A DNA stretch of 19,269 nt from CAIWAH01 sp043755815 (lineage in GTDB: Bacteria; Verrucomicrobiota; Verrucomicrobiia; Limisphaerales; UBA9464). Of the stretch, positions 1 through 6,968 are shown piece after piece. Position 1 is the first letter of the stretch. The number at the start of each line of letters is the position of its first letter. A program made the position numbers and the translations under genes. The stretch lies in the NCBI GenBank assembly GCA_043755815.1, contig JAYUSF010000133.1, positions 1 through 19,269 of the forward strand. Reading direction: 5' to 3'. A model generated the notes under the pieces. The model was given only the letters and a program-made list of their open reading frames with translations. It had not been told where the DNA came from and made no database searches.

Positions 1-1
1 C

Positions 2-550
2 GGCCAGAAGACCGTCAAACGCGGCGACGTCATCATCGGCATCGAATCGAGCGGCCTCCACACCAACGGCTATTCGCTCGGCCGGAAGATTTTCTTCGAC
101 CAGCTGAAGCTCAAACCCACCAGCAAGGTGGCGGAACTCGGCACCACCATCGGCGAGGCGCTGCTCGCGACGCACATCACCTACGGGCCGCTCGTGCAGA
201 AGCTGGTGAAGAAGTTCAACGTGGCCGGCAAGCCCGACGCCGTGAAGTCCTTCGCCCACATCACCGGCGGCGGCTTCGTGGACAACATCCCGCGCGTGCT
301 TCCGTCGAAGCTCGACGCCGTCGTCTACAAGGGCACGTGGGACATGCTGCCCATCTTCCAGATAATCCAGGCCAAAGGCGGCGTGGATGAAGCCGAGCTC
401 TACCAGGTCTTCAACATGGGCATCGGCATGGTAGCCATCGTCTCGGAGGAACAAACCGAAGCCGTGCTCAAGCTCATCCGGGCCGAGAAGCACAAGGCCT
501 GGGTCATCGGCGAAATCACCAAGGGCACCGGCGTGTGCCGCGTGGAATAG
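2..550 (+). CDS. purM: Phosphoribosylformylglycinamidine cyclo-ligase, C-terminal part (5' end outside window)
   Basis: This is the C-terminal portion of AIR synthetase, the cytoplasmic purine-biosynthesis enzyme that closes the imidazole ring of FGAM using ATP. The frame is already open at base 2 and ends at TAG 548-550, giving about 182 residues. The opening stretch (GDVIIGIESSGLHTNGYSL, bases 26-82) is the characteristic PurM segment joining the two halves of the fold. It is followed by the AIRS C-terminal domain, with AHITGGGFVDNIPR near bases 256-297 and FNMGIGMVAIV near 409-444. A GTG at 128 is an internal valine and not a start. Nothing looks broken; the gene is simply cut by the window edge. 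The family call is secure from these motifs. Confidence 0.95.
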   Translation, partial: GQKTVKRGDVIIGIESSGLHTNGYSLGRKIFFDQLKLKPTSKVAELGTTIGEALLATHITYGPLVQKLVKKFNVAGKPDAVKSFAHITGGGFVDNIPRVLPSKLDAVVYKGTWDMLPIFQIIQAKGGVDEAELYQVFNMGIGMVAIVSEEQTEAVLKLIRAEKHKAWVIGEITKGTGVCRVE

Positions 551-565
551 CGCAGCCTCCGGATC

Positions 566-578
566 GGCGCGAAGCGCC
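566..578. other. Short stem-loop downstream of purM
   Basis: GGCGC-GAA-GCGCC forms a 5-bp GC stem 15 bp after the purM stop. A second complementary pair, CCACGG/CCGTGG, follows at 586-604. Neither is followed by a T-tract, so this is at best a weak, non-canonical transcription end for purM. Confidence 0.25.
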
Positions 579-664
579 AATCTCTCCACGGCCAAGACCC
601 GTGGCCCCGGACTGCCCGAACCGGGTGGCTTGCCTGCGGCCGGCACGGCCGCGACTGTCGGCCG

Positions 665-1129
665 GTGAACAAATCCGGTCCCGTTTCCATTGACCATGAC
701 CGCGCGTTCCGAGTCCTGATGATGGGCTCTTCCGCGCTGGGCGCCGGTTGCGTGATCGCCTCCCTGACCATCGTCAGAAGGGGACCGGCCGGGCTGGATT
801 TCAGCTGGAGCAATTGGGCGATTCCCGCCTTCGGGCTGGGCGCGCTGATTGCCATCGGATTCTGGCGCCTGGTTTTCCGCCTCGGCAGTCGCGGGGGCGA
901 TGAGGTGGCGTCGCGGCGGAAGCTCCTGGTCGCCTCCGTCGGCCTGATGCTGGTCGCCTTCGGAGCCTTCGTTTATCCACTTCGCTTCGTGGCTCCCGAG
1001 CGTCGGCAGGATGTCCTGATCGGCCTCGGGGTCGCCATCGTGGTCCTCAGCGCCGTGGGCCTGCTGATCCGGACCGTGGTGAAGTGGCTCGAAAGCGATT
1101 CCGACGAAGACCCGTCCAGCAAGCCTTGA
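665..1129 (+). CDS. Small four-helix integral membrane protein, unknown function
   Basis: This 154-residue protein starts at GTG 665, with no clear ribosome binding site. I do not recognise the family. Four hydrophobic stretches of membrane-span length are visible, at about residues 15-37, 49-70, 86-106 and 115-138. The connecting loops carry clustered Arg/Lys (RLGSRGGDEVASRRK between helices 2 and 3), and the tail is acidic (ESDSDEDPSSKP). It follows purM by 114 bp on the same strand, but a hairpin-prone GC-rich gap separates them, so co-transcription is uncertain. It ends 22 bp from the convergent DUF2249 gene. The overlapping minus-strand frame at 400-855 is compositionally odd and is treated as a shadow. 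The coherent helix pattern supports a real gene, but no function can be assigned. Confidence 0.6.
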   Translation: MNKSGPVSIDHDRAFRVLMMGSSALGAGCVIASLTIVRRGPAGLDFSWSNWAIPAFGLGALIAIGFWRLVFRLGSRGGDEVASRRKLLVASVGLMLVAFGAFVYPLRFVAPERRQDVLIGLGVAIVVLSAVGLLIRTVVKWLESDSDEDPSSKP

Positions 1130-1151
1130 CGCCGCCAGCGCCTTGCAAGGC

Positions 1152-1391
1152 TCAGCCGGCGCGCCAGAAATACACGAGCCAGTCACTGCCGGAGCCGCGC
1201 TCGAAACGCGATTCGAAGCCTTGACTGCAGAGCAGCTCAATCAGCGGCGAGGGCAGGAAGGGGGCCTGCACCACCAACCCTTCGTCCACCCCGAGGGTTT
1301 CCAGGCGTTGCTGGATCGCCCCGAGCGGTGATTCACCGCGGGACAGGGCGGGGCGGACATCAATCCGTTTGAAGCGAAGGCTGGAAGCCAT
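1152..1391 (-). CDS. DUF2249 domain protein
   Basis: This 79-residue protein consists almost entirely of one DUF2249 domain. The family hallmarks are visible: IDVRPALSRGESPLGAI at residues 10-26, APFLPSPL at 43-50, and a closing aromatic W-L-V-Y-F strand. DUF2249 proteins are commonly encoded beside hemerythrins, nitrite and NO reductases and FNR-family regulators. Their biochemical role is not established; small-molecule or metal-centre handling during nitrogen-oxide stress is an inference from context. The ATG at 1391 lies 32 bp inside the upstream hemerythrin gene. The start cannot be much later, because the conserved DVRP motif begins at residue 11. The overlap implies translational coupling and a two-gene operon. 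Confidence 0.8.
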   Translation of the reverse strand: MASSLRFKRIDVRPALSRGESPLGAIQQRLETLGVDEGLVVQAPFLPSPLIELLCSQGFESRFERGSGSDWLVYFWRAG

Positions 1392-1986
1392 GGGAAATGG
1401 GGTTGGGGTTGGCTGGGTGAGGGCGTTCCGGCTGGGGCGACGTCAATCCGCGGCGGCGGGCCATTTCCGATCCGACCGCGCGAAGCTCCGCCGGTTTCAA
1501 GATGCGCGCGGCCAGCGGAAAGACCTCCTGGTCCTCGAGGGCGATGTGATGCGCATACATCTCGACCAGCGCGTCCGCCATCCGGCAGAACAAGGCTTGA
1601 GCCCTCGCCTCAAGCCGCCCGTCGCGGAGCCACTGCTGTCCCAGGGTCTCGATGATTTCGTGCCGGGGCGCGGCGGCGGCGTGGTCGGATTCCAGCGCGG
1701 CCAACCGATACATCGCCGCCACGGCGAGCGGATGGGTGGCGCGCCGCAGGCGGGGAAAGAGCGATTCCTCCTCGTCGGCCGTGTGGCGCGGGGCCGCTTC
1801 CCGGAAATAGCGGAGCGCCGTGGTCAATGCCTCCCGTTCCCGGTCATTCAAGGCCCGTCCCGTCACCTGGCGGCCGACCACCTGAAAGACATTCAGGAAG
1901 CGTTCCACCCGCCGGTGGCAATCGGAGAGGAGCGCCAGCGGTTGGGCGAACGTGGGGGAAGCGGGCTCTCCGATCTGAATGGTCAT
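1360..1986 (-). CDS. Hemerythrin HHE cation-binding domain protein
   Basis: This 208-residue helical protein carries the non-haem di-iron ligand pattern of the hemerythrin HHE family. His24 (DCHRRVERFL) lies in helix 1, His68 with Glu72/73 (HTADEEESLFPRL) in helix 2, His102 (ESDHAAAAPRHE) in helix 3, and His146/147 with Glu151/154 (AHHIALEDQEVFP) in helix 4. Such cytoplasmic proteins bind O2 or NO, or help repair iron centres. The start ATG at 1986 (MTIQIG) puts the first helix at the expected distance. The longer open frame up to 2154 is a low-complexity Arg/Gly/Pro translation and is rejected as N-terminus. The C-terminal 30 residues are Pro-rich and overlap the DUF2249 start. An FNR-like dyad about 58 bp upstream of the start suggests control by low oxygen or NO. 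Confidence 0.88.
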   Translation of the reverse strand: MTIQIGEPASPTFAQPLALLSDCHRRVERFLNVFQVVGRQVTGRALNDREREALTTALRYFREAAPRHTADEEESLFPRLRRATHPLAVAAMYRLAALESDHAAAAPRHEIIETLGQQWLRDGRLEARAQALFCRMADALVEMYAHHIALEDQEVFPLAARILKPAELRAVGSEMARRRGLTSPQPERPHPANPNPISHGFQPSLQTD

Positions 1987-2036
1987 GGCGTCATGTCTCC
2001 GTGAACCCAAGCAGAACCTGGGCGCAACCGGCGGGC

Positions 2037-2052
2037 ATTGACCGGGGTCAAT
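2037..2052. promoter_or_regulatory. FNR/DNR-type operator upstream of the hemerythrin-DUF2249 operon
   Basis: ATTGACCGGGGTCAAT is a perfect dyad with 6-bp arms and a 4-bp spacer. Its core, TTGAC-N4-GTCAA, matches the TTGAY-N4-RTCAA consensus of the CRP/FNR branch that includes FNR, ANR, DNR and NnrR. The centre lies about 58 bp upstream of the hemerythrin ATG (1986). A class II arrangement centred at -41.5 would put the transcription start near 2003, but no convincing -10 element is visible there. A dyad of this size occurs by chance a few times per 20 kb. The support comes from the match to consensus together with its position ahead of a hemerythrin/DUF2249 pair. Confidence 0.55.
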
Positions 2053-2166
2053 CCTGCCGGCGGCATTGAGAAGTTCATGCCGGACACGGCCCCGGCTCGC
2101 AACCGGCAACGGTTTACCGATCTTGCGGTTCTCGCACCCCGACGGAGCGGCCACCCAGTCGCCTCC

Positions 2167-2850
2167 CTAAGTTTGCCGCTGCCAGAAGGCATCCTGCCAG
2201 CGCTTCTGCTTTTCTCCGGCCTCGCGGAGAAACGGCGCCAGTGCACCCAGGTTGATGAAGCGCTCGTTGAGCCAGTGGAACGGCTGCCAAAGTGGACGGG
2301 CGAAATCCACGAACAGCACCACGCGGTAGCCCCCGGTGTCGTTCCACACCTCGTGGTTGAACGTGTCGTCGAAGATCAGGGATTCCCCCTCACGCCACGA
2401 GTAGTAGTCGTTGCCGATGCGGATCTTCACCCGCTCGTAGGGCTGCGGCACCATCAGACCGAGGTGAAACCGGAGGATCCCGTTCCACGCGCCGCGATGA
2501 GCCGGGATGTGTTTGCCGGGCGACAGGATGCTGAAAAAGGCCGTGGTCATGCCCGGAATCTTCTGCAGCAGGCGCACCGTCTCCGGACACCGTCTCCGGT
2601 TCGCCGTGCAGTCCATGCCGATGCCGGCCAGGAAGAATGTCTTCCAGTTGTTGTCCGATTGGATGGCCCCGACTTCCTTGAGAATGTCCTGAAAACTCGG
2701 CATCTGTTCCCGGAACGTCATCACCGCATCCAGCTCGCGCCGGATGAGCGGCCATTCCTTTTCGATCTCTGCCGTCCAGGGAAACAGGCGGGTGTCGTAG
2801 ATGTGCGGATCTCCATGGGGGGAGACACCGGCGACGCTCCATTCAAGCAT
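2167..2850 (-). CDS. Aspartyl/asparaginyl beta-hydroxylase-like Fe(II)/2-oxoglutarate dioxygenase
   Basis: This 227-residue protein belongs to the Asp_Arg_Hydrox family (aspartyl beta-hydroxylase and LpxO relatives). These enzymes couple oxidation of 2-oxoglutarate to hydroxylation of a peptide or of lipid A. The double-stranded beta-helix signature is complete: the first metal His at about residue 118 (PAHRGAWNGILRFHLGL), the distal His at about 166 (FDDTFNHEVWND), and the 2-oxoglutarate-binding Arg at about 176 (GYRVVLFVDFARPL). The N-terminal HIYDTRLFPWTAEIEKEWPLIRRELDAV is also typical. I chose ATG 2850. The frame stays open to GTG 3069, and an internal ATG at 2961 is possible, so up to 73 more residues may exist. 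No membrane anchor of the LpxO type is evident. The substrate cannot be inferred from the neighbours. Confidence 0.85.
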   Translation of the reverse strand: MLEWSVAGVSPHGDPHIYDTRLFPWTAEIEKEWPLIRRELDAVMTFREQMPSFQDILKEVGAIQSDNNWKTFFLAGIGMDCTANRRRCPETVRLLQKIPGMTTAFFSILSPGKHIPAHRGAWNGILRFHLGLMVPQPYERVKIRIGNDYYSWREGESLIFDDTFNHEVWNDTGGYRVVLFVDFARPLWQPFHWLNERFINLGALAPFLREAGEKQKRWQDAFWQRQT

Positions 2851-3103
2851 GGTCTGCACACCCACACCGAACGATTCGAGGGCCGAACGGCTCGCGTTCA
2901 GCGTGTGGCGGCGATGATGGAAATTCTCGGCGGGCCGTTGGGCCCCGGTGATCACGGGCATACATGGAAGCGGCACCCAACCATGGCGCCGCAAAACGTA
3001 ACCGGAGGGTAACAAAAGACCGGACCGGGGAACAAGCGGCTGGGAACGCCACCGCACCACCCCATGCACTCAAACACCTTGGCCGGAGAAAACGCGGGCC
3101 GAC

Positions 3104-4834
3104 CTAGGGGAGCACTTCCTTGCGCTCGGCCAACCGGACATCCAGGGCGAACTGCTTCTGCTCCAGCAATCCTTCCTGCGCGGCACGGACCGCTTCGCAG
3201 AGGTCGGCGGCCTCATTCAGGCGGGGCAGACTGACGAAATCCGCTCCGGCAGCCCGGAGCCGCGCGACGTCGGCGATCGCTTCCGCCGGCGCGATGATCT
3301 TGGCCCGGGGATTCAGGTCGCGCAGTTGGCGCACGAGCCGCTCGTTGGTCGACCCCTTGAGCAACGAGTCGGGGATGGTGCAGACCAGCACCTCCGCCGC
3401 CCCCACGCCGGCATGGACGAGCGTGTCCCGCTGGCTGATGTCGCCGTAAACAACCCTGACGCCGCGGACCTTGAGCCGGGCATGGACCAACGGGTTGAAA
3501 TCAACCACCGCGACGTCGGGCAGGAGGTCCGGCGACTTCAGGGAGATTTCCTCGAGCAGCGAGCTCGCGGTCCGGAAGAAACCCAGGATCAGAATCCGGG
3601 CGCCGTGACCGTGGCCCGGCTCACCGGTGCCGCCGGGTTCGGGTTCGCCCGAGTCCAGGTCACGGAAGCCTTGCCGCTTCAGCCAGGGAATGAGGCCACG
3701 GACCATTCCGTCGGACCGTTCCATGCCGAAGGTGGAACCCACCGCCAACGCCACAAAGGCGAGCGACAGGCCGGCCACGCTGCGCGGGCTCACGTGCCCG
3801 CTGCTTTCGCCGAGCTTCATCACGACGAGGGAGAATTCACTGATCTGGCAGAGGTTGATTGCCGGCAGCAGGCTCACGCGGAGGCCGGACTTCAGCAGAT
3901 AAAGAGGCGTGAAGGTGGTCGCCAACCGGCTGGCCGCGGTGAAGATGATGATGGCCACCGCCAACGTCAGTTCCGCCCCGCCGGGAATTGGAATGCCCAG
4001 ACCGAGCCCCACGAAGAACAGCGTCACGAAGAAATCGCGCAGGCTGGTCACCTTGGCGGTGACATCCAGCGCATAGGGAAAGGTGGAAAGGGACACCCCG
4101 GCGACCAGCGCACCCATTTCGCGCGACAACTGCAGCCATTCCCCGAGTTGCCCGACGAGAAAACACCAGCCCAACGCCCCGACGAGCACCAATTCCGGGA
4201 GACGAGCCACGCTGCGGAACAGCGGCGGCAACACGTAACGGCTGAAGATCATCGCCGCCGACACCAGCGTGACCACCCGCAGCGCCGACATCCCGAGCAC
4301 GGACAGCTTCAGGTCGTTCAGGCTCGGCTGGATGGCGAGGAAGACGATGGCGAAGAGATCCTGCAAGACGAGCACGCCGAGCGTGATCCGGCCGGCGAGG
4401 GTATCCAGCTCCCGCTTTTCGTAGAGCACCTTCACGATGATGACCGTGCTGGAAAGCGCCGCGGCCACACCGAGGTAAAGCGCATCCCAGGAAGGGCCGC
4501 CGAGCTTGAAGCCACCGAGTCGGAACGCCAGGACTCCGAGCAGGCAGCCTCCCAAGATCTGGACGAGCGCGGTCACGCTGATGCGGCTGCCCGCGGCGAC
4601 GATCTTCTTCAGGTCGATTTCAAGCCCGATCATGAAAAGCAGGAAGATCAGGCCCAGTTCCGAGATGGTCTCGATGGATTCACGGTCAACCACCCACTTG
4701 AGGCACGCCGGCCCCAGCAGGAATCCACCGACGAGATACGCCAGCAGCACCGGCTGCCGGAGCCATTGCGCCACCATCCCGAGCAGCCAGGCCGCGGCGA
4801 TGCAGAGCGCAATGTCCTGGATCAGGTGGTGCAT
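3104..4834 (-). CDS. Kef-type monovalent cation:proton antiporter (CPA2) with TrkA-N domain
   Basis: This 576-residue inner-membrane antiporter has an N-terminal Na_H_Exchanger domain (residues ~5-385) of about a dozen hydrophobic helices. CPA2 signatures include LLAYLVGGFLLGP near residue 29, ELGLIFLLFMIGLEID near 60, and SSTVIIVKVLYEK. A cytoplasmic TrkA-N/RCK domain follows (~412-545). The transport part resembles KefB/KefC and YbaL-type K+/H+ exchangers. The RCK part retains VVDFNP and VVYGDISQRDTL, but its first strand reads ILILGFFRTASS instead of the usual GxGxxG nucleotide-binding loop. The start is ATG 4834 (MHHLIQDIALCIAA), so the first helix begins immediately. The frame extends to 4888, but that extension lacks homology-like character. 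It is divergent from a PtsN-like EIIA gene 204 bp away. Ion specificity is not visible from sequence. Confidence 0.9.
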   Translation of the reverse strand: MHHLIQDIALCIAAAWLLGMVAQWLRQPVLLAYLVGGFLLGPACLKWVVDRESIETISELGLIFLLFMIGLEIDLKKIVAAGSRISVTALVQILGGCLLGVLAFRLGGFKLGGPSWDALYLGVAAALSSTVIIVKVLYEKRELDTLAGRITLGVLVLQDLFAIVFLAIQPSLNDLKLSVLGMSALRVVTLVSAAMIFSRYVLPPLFRSVARLPELVLVGALGWCFLVGQLGEWLQLSREMGALVAGVSLSTFPYALDVTAKVTSLRDFFVTLFFVGLGLGIPIPGGAELTLAVAIIIFTAASRLATTFTPLYLLKSGLRVSLLPAINLCQISEFSLVVMKLGESSGHVSPRSVAGLSLAFVALAVGSTFGMERSDGMVRGLIPWLKRQGFRDLDSGEPEPGGTGEPGHGHGARILILGFFRTASSLLEEISLKSPDLLPDVAVVDFNPLVHARLKVRGVRVVYGDISQRDTLVHAGVGAAEVLVCTIPDSLLKGSTNERLVRQLRDLNPRAKIIAPAEAIADVARLRAAGADFVSLPRLNEAADLCEAVRAAQEGLLEQKQFALDVRLAERKEVLP

Positions 4835-4925
4835 GGTGAGGTGACCGGCAGCGGAAGTGTGAACCGGGCCCGTCGCGGGAGGCAACAACGAGCCCGCCGA
4901 AATCCAGGCCTCAAGCTCACGGACC

Positions 4926-4953
4926 GATCCGCCGACAGAACTTTGGGCGGATC
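4926..4953. repeat. Inverted repeat in the divergent antiporter/EIIA intergenic region
   Basis: GATCCGCC (4926-4933) and GGCGGATC (4946-4953) are perfect 8-bp complementary arms separated by 12 bp. They lie 92 bp upstream of the antiporter start and 85 bp upstream of the EIIA start. The pair could be a hairpin in either leader or a binding site for a dimeric regulator. No -35/-10 pair stands out in the 204-bp gap. Confidence 0.35.
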
Positions 4954-5038
4954 CGGCGCGACGAATTGCGCGTCAAAACGAAGTCCCGGCTTGAACCCGC
5001 GGGCTGCTTCCGGCGAAATCCTCCCACATTCGCGCCGC

Positions 5039-5506
5039 ATGAATCTCGGAGACATCCTATCGACACCGCAGATTGTGCCTGAGTTGAAGGCCACCACCCG
5101 TTGGGAGGCAATTGACGAGCTCATCGGAGTGCTCGTGGCCAGCGGCAAGATCGCCCCCGAGAACCGCGAGACCGTGACCTCGGTCGTCAAGAAGCGCGAA
5201 ACTTCCATGAGCACTGGCATCGGCTTCGGCATCGGCATTCCGCACGCCTCCACCGAGCTGATCACCGAAGTCGTCGCCGCCTTTGGCCGTTCCAAGGCCG
5301 GGGTGAACTTCGATGCGCTCGACAATCAGCCGGTCCATCTCGTCACCCTCTTCCTCGTGCCGCAGGGCCAGTTCCAGAAACATCTGCACACCCTCGCCGG
5401 CATCGCCAAGGTTCTCCGCAAGGATGAGTTCCTGAAGGAACTCGAAACCGCCCCGGACGGCGAAGCCATGATGGCGACGATCCGCAAGTTCTCCGCGCTG
5501 CGCTGA
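5039..5506 (+). CDS. PTS EIIA domain protein, PtsN (EIIA-Ntr)/fructose type
   Basis: This 155-residue stand-alone PTS EIIA domain (type 2) is cytoplasmic. It accepts phosphate from NPr/HPr on a conserved histidine, seen here as His69 in GFGIGIPHAS (residues 63-71). Other family features are MSTGIGFGIGIPHA and LVTLFLVPQGQFQKHLHTLAGIAKVL (~104-129). Length and single-domain architecture match EIIA-Ntr, which acts mainly in regulation, including control of K+ transport in several bacteria. A role in a sugar PTS cannot be excluded, as no EIIB or EIIC is present here. The start is ATG 5039 (MNLGDILSTPQIV), at the normal N-terminus of the family. The open frame upstream to 3326 is a shadow of the antiporter. 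It sits head-to-head with the antiporter and converges on an MFS gene 9 bp away. Confidence 0.88.
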   Translation: MNLGDILSTPQIVPELKATTRWEAIDELIGVLVASGKIAPENRETVTSVVKKRETSMSTGIGFGIGIPHASTELITEVVAAFGRSKAGVNFDALDNQPVHLVTLFLVPQGQFQKHLHTLAGIAKVLRKDEFLKELETAPDGEAMMATIRKFSALR

Positions 5507-5515
5507 ATCCCCGGC

Positions 5516-6889
5516 TCAACGGCCGGTCAGCAGCAACCACCAGCGGCGCGGTTCATCGAGGAGCAGTTCCCGCATCAACGCCGGGAGTTCCGCCGCCCGG
5601 TGTTCCTCCAGCCGTCGGCACTGCCAGAACGATGCCGCAAACGCGAAGGTGACGAGCGCGAAATAGACCGAGAAGCGGTTCCAGTCCGCCCCCCAGGCGG
5701 ATGTGCTCCACGCACCGACGCCATCCAGCAGCAGGCCCCACAGCACCGGTGAAAGCCCGAGGGTCAACTGCCACACGACCATGAAAAGCGCGAAGAAGTG
5801 GTCGCGGCCGAGCGGAGGCGCCAACTGCATGGCCAGCCGGGTGTTCGCCGCCGAGAACACCGCGTTCACCAGTCCGACGCAGACCACCAGCGGCAGCACC
5901 ATGGCGTTGGCTGCCGGCGCGATTCCCGCCGCGATCAACCACCAGCCGGCGCCGATGACCACCCCGGTCGCCATCGTGAAGGCCAGCAGCGGCCGGCTGC
6001 CCAAACGGTCAAGCCGCGGTCCCATGAGCCACGGCGACAGGAGTCCGCCGGCGAACATCACCGACATCAGCAGCAGGATCCGGTCGTCGGGCCATTTCGG
6101 ACCGTCTTTGAGAAACTTCACGACAAACGTCGTCACGCCCCCGAAGGCGATTGACCACGCGATGTTCAACTCGAGCAGCTTCCGGACGGGCGGATGGGAG
6201 GCGAGCGCCAGCCAGGGCACCGGCCCCTTGCCGCCCGCCGCATCGGGCGGTGGCGCGCAATCCGGCACCCGTTTCAGATACGGCAGGCTGATCGCCCCAG
6301 TCACCGCCGCAAACAGGAACACCGCCGCGAAGCGCCCAGGAGTGGGCTCATCCCCGAACACCATCGCCGCGAAGATGAAAGCGACGAAATTGGCCGCATT
6401 CATCCACGCCTGGTCCCGCGCGAAATGACGGCCGCGGAGGGACGCGGGCACCAGTTCCATGATCCAGGGAAGCCAGGCCGCGCTGGAGATTCCGCGGGAA
6501 ACGTTGAACGCCAGCAGTAAACCGAGCAGCAAGACGAGTTGCGTGACGCGGTCAAGGAACCCACCGGCCAGGGGCAGCAGGGCGATGAGGAAGATGGTCG
6601 CCACCCGGGCCGTCCAGCCCCCGAGGACAAATCGCCGATAGCCCACCCGGCTCACGAACTGGGCGGCCGGAATCTGGGCGATCACCAGCAACGGCATCAT
6701 CCCCGCGAGGATTCCCAGCACCGTGGCGCTGGCGCCGAGCGACTTCGCGTAGAGCACCATCGGACTACCCAGGATCGCCTGATACGAAAGCGCGTTGAAC
6801 GCGGCAAAGTAATAGAGGTTCACGAACCCCGTGGGCAGGTCGCGCAGCGTGGCGGCCGTTGCCGCGGGGGAAGGACGTAGGTCGCTCAA
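5516..6889 (-). CDS. Major facilitator superfamily transporter
   Basis: This 457-residue inner-membrane permease has about twelve hydrophobic helices in two halves split by a polar loop near residue 215 (VPDCAPPPDAAGGKG). The MFS motif between helices 2 and 3 is recognisable as AAQFVSRVGYRRFVLGGW (~76-93), with an equivalent in the second half (MGPRLDRLGSRPLLAF). The N-terminus LPTGFVNLYYFAAFNALSYQAILGSPMVLYAKSLG resembles uncharacterised MFS_1 members. The substrate cannot be told. The best start is TTG 6889: the frame is closed upstream by a stop at 6956-6958, there is no ATG or GTG in between, and the next ATG is too far inside. The gene is divergent from the beta-CASP nuclease gene (79 bp). 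Confidence 0.85.
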   Translation of the reverse strand: MSDLRPSPAATAATLRDLPTGFVNLYYFAAFNALSYQAILGSPMVLYAKSLGASATVLGILAGMMPLLVIAQIPAAQFVSRVGYRRFVLGGWTARVATIFLIALLPLAGGFLDRVTQLVLLLGLLLAFNVSRGISSAAWLPWIMELVPASLRGRHFARDQAWMNAANFVAFIFAAMVFGDEPTPGRFAAVFLFAAVTGAISLPYLKRVPDCAPPPDAAGGKGPVPWLALASHPPVRKLLELNIAWSIAFGGVTTFVVKFLKDGPKWPDDRILLLMSVMFAGGLLSPWLMGPRLDRLGSRPLLAFTMATGVVIGAGWWLIAAGIAPAANAMVLPLVVCVGLVNAVFSAANTRLAMQLAPPLGRDHFFALFMVVWQLTLGLSPVLWGLLLDGVGAWSTSAWGADWNRFSVYFALVTFAFAASFWQCRRLEEHRAAELPALMRELLLDEPRRWWLLLTGR

Positions 6890-6950
6890 CGGGGAGCAGT
6901 GTGCCGTGCGGCCCGAACGCGGCGAGTTCTTTGGTGTCGCGGTGGGTGTG

Positions 6951-6966
6951 CAGGACTAGGGTCCTG
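6951..6966. promoter_or_regulatory. Dyad between divergent MFS and nuclease genes
   Basis: CAGGAC-TAGG-GTCCTG is a perfect 6-bp inverted repeat with a 4-bp spacer, ending 2 bp before the GTG start at 6969. It could act as an operator for the divergent pair or as a leader hairpin covering the ribosome site. Dyads of this size occur by chance in a window this long, so support is weak. Confidence 0.25.
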
Positions 6967-6968
6967 GC

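Noticed and set aside
1140..1151. 12-bp palindrome GCCTTGCAAGGC between convergent genes
   Set aside because: It is short, has no loop or T-tract for a terminator, and no known operator matches it. It is probably chance.
2038..3012. 324-codon plus-strand open frame
   Set aside because: It lies antisense to the dioxygenase, which has complete catalytic motifs. The translation looks random.
3326..5038. Very long plus-strand open frame (about 570 codons) ahead of the EIIA gene
   Set aside because: It is antisense to the antiporter, and its His/Glu/Arg/Gln-rich translation has no family character. It is a high-GC shadow, and the EIIA begins at ATG 5039.
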